Shown in pieces: positions 5,376-5,821 of a DNA stretch of 5,821 nt (position 1 is the stretch's first letter; every line of letters begins with the position of its first letter). Source of the DNA: an uncultured Campylobacter sp. (GTDB lineage Bacteria; Campylobacterota; Campylobacteria; Campylobacterales; Campylobacteraceae); assembly GCF_937949835.1 (NCBI RefSeq), contig NZ_CALEDC010000141.1, positions 1 to 5,821 of the forward strand, written 5' to 3'. The notes beneath the pieces were generated by a model that made no database searches, was not told the origin of the DNA, and saw only the letters and a program-made list of their open reading frames with translations. The position numbers were made by a program, and so were the translations under genes.

Positions 5376-5457
5376 TTTAGATCATAATTCTGCGCCTATA
5401 CCGCGGCGGTTTAGCATAAATTTGGATTAAAATTTTACGTTTAGATCATGGGCGCAG
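5376..5457. repeat. direct repeat TTTAGATCAT, each copy next to one arm of an inverted repeat
   Basis: TTTAGATCAT occurs at 5376-5385 and 5440-5449. The first is followed after four bases by CTGCGCC (5390-5396) and the second after one base by its exact reverse complement GGCGCAG (5451-5457). A CCGCGG palindrome lies between. Confidence 0.5.
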
Positions 5458-5494
5458 TATTTTTGCCTCGATTAAATTTCGACTAAATTCTATC

Positions 5495-5539
5495 ACGGCG
5501 AAATTTCATACGGCGAAATCCCGTACGGTAAAATTTTAG
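5495..5539. repeat. three tandem 15-bp units
   Basis: ACGGCGAAATTTCAT (5495-5509), ACGGCGAAATCCCGT (5510-5524) and ACGGTAAAATTTTAG (5525-5539) abut exactly and share ACGG plus an AAAT core. Confidence 0.65.
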
Positions 5540-5756
5540 ACAAAATTCTGCGGCGAAATTTCCGCGCTTTGTATTCTAAAAATCGCCGCAAAATCGGTGC
5601 AAAGTCACGACAAGATCGGCGTAAAATTTTATGCGGAGCGCTCAGATGCAAAGAGCGTAAATTTTGCTCTGAAAAATCCTTACGGTAAAATTTCGCCGCC
5701 AAAAGCTCGCCCAAAGCTCACAAAAAGAGTGCCCAAAAACCAAAAAGCCGCCGCCG

Positions 5757-5812
5757 CAAAATTCTCGCGATAAAATTCCGCTCGCAAATTTCTCCCGGTA
5801 AAATTGCTTTGG
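5757..5812. repeat. four tandem 14-bp units
   Basis: CAAAATTCTCGCGA, TAAAATTCCGCTCG, CAAATTTCTCCCGG and TAAAATTGCTTTGG abut from 5757 to 5812. All begin YAAAWTT, followed by a more GC-rich half. The units are diverged, so the period is clearer than the sequence. Confidence 0.55.
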
Positions 5813-5821
5813 ATGGGGCGG

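Larger units (their letters stand above)
5114..5821. other. about 710-bp gene-free, AAATTT-rich region at the right end
   Basis: No frame on either strand looks like a gene. The longest, 73 codons on the minus strand from TTG 5714 to 5493, has no ribosome binding site and its ends are made from the local repeats. The region is dominated by AAATTT-centred words and by the repeat families listed separately. It may contain promoters for a gene beyond the right edge, but I can point to none with confidence. Confidence 0.75.

Noticed and set aside
5493..5714. 73-codon open frame on the minus strand
   Set aside because: TTG start without ribosome binding site, directly preceded by a stop in frame, and its C-terminal part is a translation of the 15-bp repeats.

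Overview
The window looks like chromosomal DNA from an epsilonproteobacterium, most likely a Campylobacter of the oral, higher-GC group (C. gracilis, C. rectus/showae or a relative). The reasons are the very frequent AAATTT/AAAATTTT words, GC-rich reading frames set in AT-rich spacers, AAGGA-type ribosome binding sites and the gene types. This is inference from composition and is not a species call.

Left half (1-2977, plus strand): three genes point the same way. The first is the C-terminal part of a multi-pass membrane protein that enters from outside the window. The second is a secreted protein with the catalytic signature of a clan GH-A (TIM-barrel) glycoside hydrolase; its signal peptide contains four in-frame copies of a 15-bp repeat. 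The third is an unrecognised membrane-anchored protein with a short internal duplication. Gaps of 76 and 68 bp and the shared direction would allow co-transcription, but nothing proves it.

Middle (2978-3564): a gene-free spacer of almost 590 bp. It is not featureless: it holds a 16-bp perfect palindrome, a tandem duplication, three tandem 16-bp units and a nested pair of inverted repeats over about 130 bp. It is the best place in the window to look for an undescribed RNA or dispersed repeat element.

Right half (3565-5063, minus strand): a CrcB/Fluc fluoride channel gene and, upstream of it in transcription order, a TauE/SafE (TSUP) family membrane transporter. They are 386 bp apart and each has its own good ribosome binding site, so they are probably separate transcripts. 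The crcB leader can form a 9-bp stem-loop and has an inverted repeat near a possible -10 box, but I could not match it to the known fluoride riboswitch consensus. The TSUP gene has a plausible TATAAA promoter beside a perfect 8-bp-arm palindrome.

Right end (5064-5821): about 760 bp with no credible gene, filled with AAATTT-centred words (about 22 by eye) and several short tandem or dispersed repeat families with 14-, 15- and 16-bp units.

I see no tRNA, rRNA, insertion sequence, CRISPR array or recognisable defence system. No clear new multi-gene system is visible; the unusual content lies in the spacers and in two genes with internal repeats.
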